From Ruminococcus sp. UNK.MGS-30 (lineage in GTDB: Bacteria; Bacillota; Clostridia; Oscillospirales; Ruminococcaceae): 64,000 bases of DNA. Shown piece by piece: positions 62,618 through 64,000 of the stretch. The translations under genes were made by a program, and so were the position numbers. A model generated the notes under the pieces. The model had not been told where the DNA came from, ran no database searches, and saw only the letters and a program-made list of their open reading frames with translations. The stretch's first letter is position 1. Each line of letters starts with the position of its first letter. Where the stretch lies: assembly GCA_000980705.1 (NCBI GenBank), contig LBCK01000002.1, positions 186,001 to 250,000 of the forward strand, read 5' to 3'.

Positions 62618-62697
62618 GGTGGGATCGGTTCCTTTCTGAAAGTCTGCTGTACTCCGGTCACGCCGTTTTTGGCTGTCCGGAGGAATATCCTCTACCT

Positions 62698-62726
62698 ATT
62701 ATAGCATACTCTTTGTAAAATGTGAA
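62698..62726 (-). promoter_or_regulatory. phoH promoter
   Basis: Minus strand TTCACA (62721-62726), 17 bp, extended -10 TGCTATAAT (TATAAT at 62698-62703). Confidence 0.7.
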
Positions 62727-62745
62727 ACGGTATCTTCTTCTTTTA

Positions 62746-62788
62746 ACAAAAAATTCAGGAATTCCCGCATAGGCGGCAACTCCTGAAT
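62746..62788 (-). terminator. terminator of the histidine-kinase-like gene
   Basis: ATTCAGGA/TCCTGAAT with inner CCGC/GCGG pairs, then a T-run on the minus strand. Confidence 0.88.
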
Positions 62789-62818
62789 GGCTTTACAGAA
62801 TGTGTTGCAATGTGCTGT

Positions 62819-63910
62819 TTAATAAAACCGGTAGTCCGAAATGTCGGAAAGGAAGATCTGATACAGCGAAAAGATGCCGTCGTCGATCTCCCGGCGGCTG
62901 CTTTCCAGGGACAGATTCCGGATGTCCCGGTGCAGGGGAAAGCGCAGGGTACACTGTGCCTGGGTGTCGGTCTGGGAGGTGAGCAGGACGGCGTGATACT
63001 TCCGGCAGAAGTGCTGTACGACCTGTTCCTCCGGCGTGCGCAGCCCCGTCTGATACAGCTGCTCCGGGATGCTGTGGCGGTGAGACTGCGGCTCTGTGCC
63101 GTCGGAGACTGCCGTACAGCGCAGCACTGCCTCGTTTTCCTGCTGCTCTGCCTGCCAGGTGAAATGGGACGCAGACGGCATAGTCTGCCGCAGCTGTAAA
63201 ATCAGACAGAGCAGGCTCACACGCAGCCGCCGGCGGTGGACGAAAATGCACAGGTGGGGCGCCGTTTTCAGTGTCATCCGGATGGCCCTGCCAAGCACCA
63301 TTCGACACGATTCGACAAAATTCGACAATTCACGGTCCAGAAAAAGCGCCTCACCGGAGACTTCGCAATTTTGGTAATATTTGAGCTGTTCCAGACGCAG
63401 CACCGAAGACCGCATGAGACGGCAGCAGTTGCCTTGAATAATGTTCAGTTGTTCCAGCTGTTCTTCCAGGATCATCCTGGGGATCTGGTCGCTGGATTCA
63501 TCCAGATCCTGATACAGCGCACTGACGGCGTTGGAGATGCCAAATACCTTCTGGCGTATGGCGGCGATCCGGTTTTCTTCCTCGTGACATCGGTCGGGGT
63601 CGGACCAGAAGAGTTCCTCTTCCGGCTGTGCGCAGATCTGCACCAGGATCACCGGCGTGCCGCCGATGCGGCATTGTTTCTGCCGGAGCAGATACAGCAC
63701 ACTGCCCTGCCGGACGGAAAACGTGCCGGTCTCCGGCGTGCCGTCCGGGGCATACCGTGGCAGGGATGCGCCGTCCTGATCCTGCCGCAAGGTGGCGGCG
63801 TGGTTCTGCCAGAGCGGCGTGCCGTCCATGCGGTAGAAAAGGACGGCATCCTCAAACTGCTGATACCATTCCCGGATCTGCTGAAATTCACTTTGCTGCA
63901 TCGCTGTCAT
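62819..63910 (-). CDS. cytosolic histidine-kinase-like protein without an obvious phospho-His
   Basis: 363 aa. The N-terminal part (about 1-105) looks PAS-like (FEDAVLFYRMDGTPLWQN). A helical region follows (about 108-185) that resembles a dimerisation helix but lacks a clear H-box (KVFGISNAVSALYQDLDESS). The last part (about 195-345) resembles a degenerate HATPase domain. I see no G1/G2 boxes and no membrane segment. It could be a catalytically dead sensor or a phosphatase-type regulator. No response regulator is adjacent. The SD GAGGAG is very close to ATG 63910; ATG 63901 is the alternative. A -10 TATAAT lies at 63953-63958. Confidence 0.6.
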   Translation of the reverse strand: MTAMQQSEFQQIREWYQQFEDAVLFYRMDGTPLWQNHAATLRQDQDGASLPRYAPDGTPETGTFSVRQGSVLYLLRQKQCRIGGTPVILVQICAQPEEELFWSDPDRCHEEENRIAAIRQKVFGISNAVSALYQDLDESSDQIPRMILEEQLEQLNIIQGNCCRLMRSSVLRLEQLKYYQNCEVSGEALFLDRELSNFVESCRMVLGRAIRMTLKTAPHLCIFVHRRRLRVSLLCLILQLRQTMPSASHFTWQAEQQENEAVLRCTAVSDGTEPQSHRHSIPEQLYQTGLRTPEEQVVQHFCRKYHAVLLTSQTDTQAQCTLRFPLHRDIRNLSLESSRREIDDGIFSLYQIFLSDISDYRFY

Positions 63911-64000
63911 CTCTCCTCACTGCATCCGCATTTGTCTTTATTCTATGCTATTATTATACTACATATTTCAGAACAGGGAAATAAAAAAAGTGATAATTTT

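Overview
The window looks like a chromosomal segment of an anaerobic Gram-positive gut or rumen bacterium of the Ruminococcus type (Oscillospiraceae, Clostridia). The reasons are type I dockerin modules on secreted proteins (a cellulosome-like system), a CUT1 sugar importer without its own ATPase, pyruvate formate-lyase, Firmicutes signature genes (yqzL between era and recO, Prp between L21 and L27, Mini-III, MutS2, DUF4364), strong SD sequences, SigA promoters with 16-18 bp spacers, and moderately high GC. The genus is an inference. No rRNA, CRISPR array, prophage or transposase gene was seen.

Layout. 1-5.2 kb: tail of a malic enzyme, a ComEA-like helix-hairpin-helix protein, and a sugar ABC importer (binding lipoprotein plus two permeases). 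5.2-9.9 kb (minus): yfmF-yfmH-lgt-folD. 10.2-14.2 kb: aroB-aroA-aroC, overlapping, and a DUF4364 protein. 14.4-17.1 kb (minus): gdhA, an ORF-free promoter-to-terminator unit that may encode a small RNA, and a HAD phosphatase. 17.4-24.4 kb: a wall-binding-repeat protein with a transglutaminase-like domain, a dockerin protein, an SPFH protein, a NERD protein, and a sugar-sensor/GGDEF fusion. 24.7-28.9 kb: Rrf2 regulator, mnmA with a large palindrome in its leader, an anion permease, an LD-carboxypeptidase.

29.2-32.8 kb is the most striking locus. Pyruvate formate-lyase is encoded in pieces. A large subunit carries the Cys-Cys active site but stops before the glycyl-radical segment. An unrecognised 69-aa acidic Cys-containing protein follows. 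A separate 79-aa glycyl-radical protein comes next, then the radical-SAM activase. Each gene has its own SD, so this looks like a natively split enzyme and not a frameshift.

33-37.2 kb: CorA Mg2+ channel behind a structured leader (candidate M-box), facing a CNNM/CorC-type protein, then GtrA, DUF421 and DUF4363 membrane proteins. 37.4-42.7 kb: two large BspA-like leucine-rich-repeat proteins ending in nearly identical dockerins. The second has a T17 tract inside its promoter and a sharply AT-rich 5' half. 42.8-51 kb: NUDIX, DHFR, a zinc-ribbon membrane protein, prfB (no frameshift), pyrE, tRNA-Arg(CCT), rplU-prp-rpmA, obgE, mrnC, yebC. 51-64 kb: a DEAD-box helicase, then (minus) an ECF sigma/anti-sigma pair, an amidohydrolase, an MmcQ protein, mutS2, recO, yqzL, era, ybeY, phoH, and a histidine-kinase-like protein.

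Short palindromic repeats of one family (a CTCCCTTGAAAAGGGAG-type hairpin plus a G-rich end) recur in at least eight intergenic regions. Coordinates and starts were read by eye. Family assignments come from recognised motifs and length and were not database-checked.
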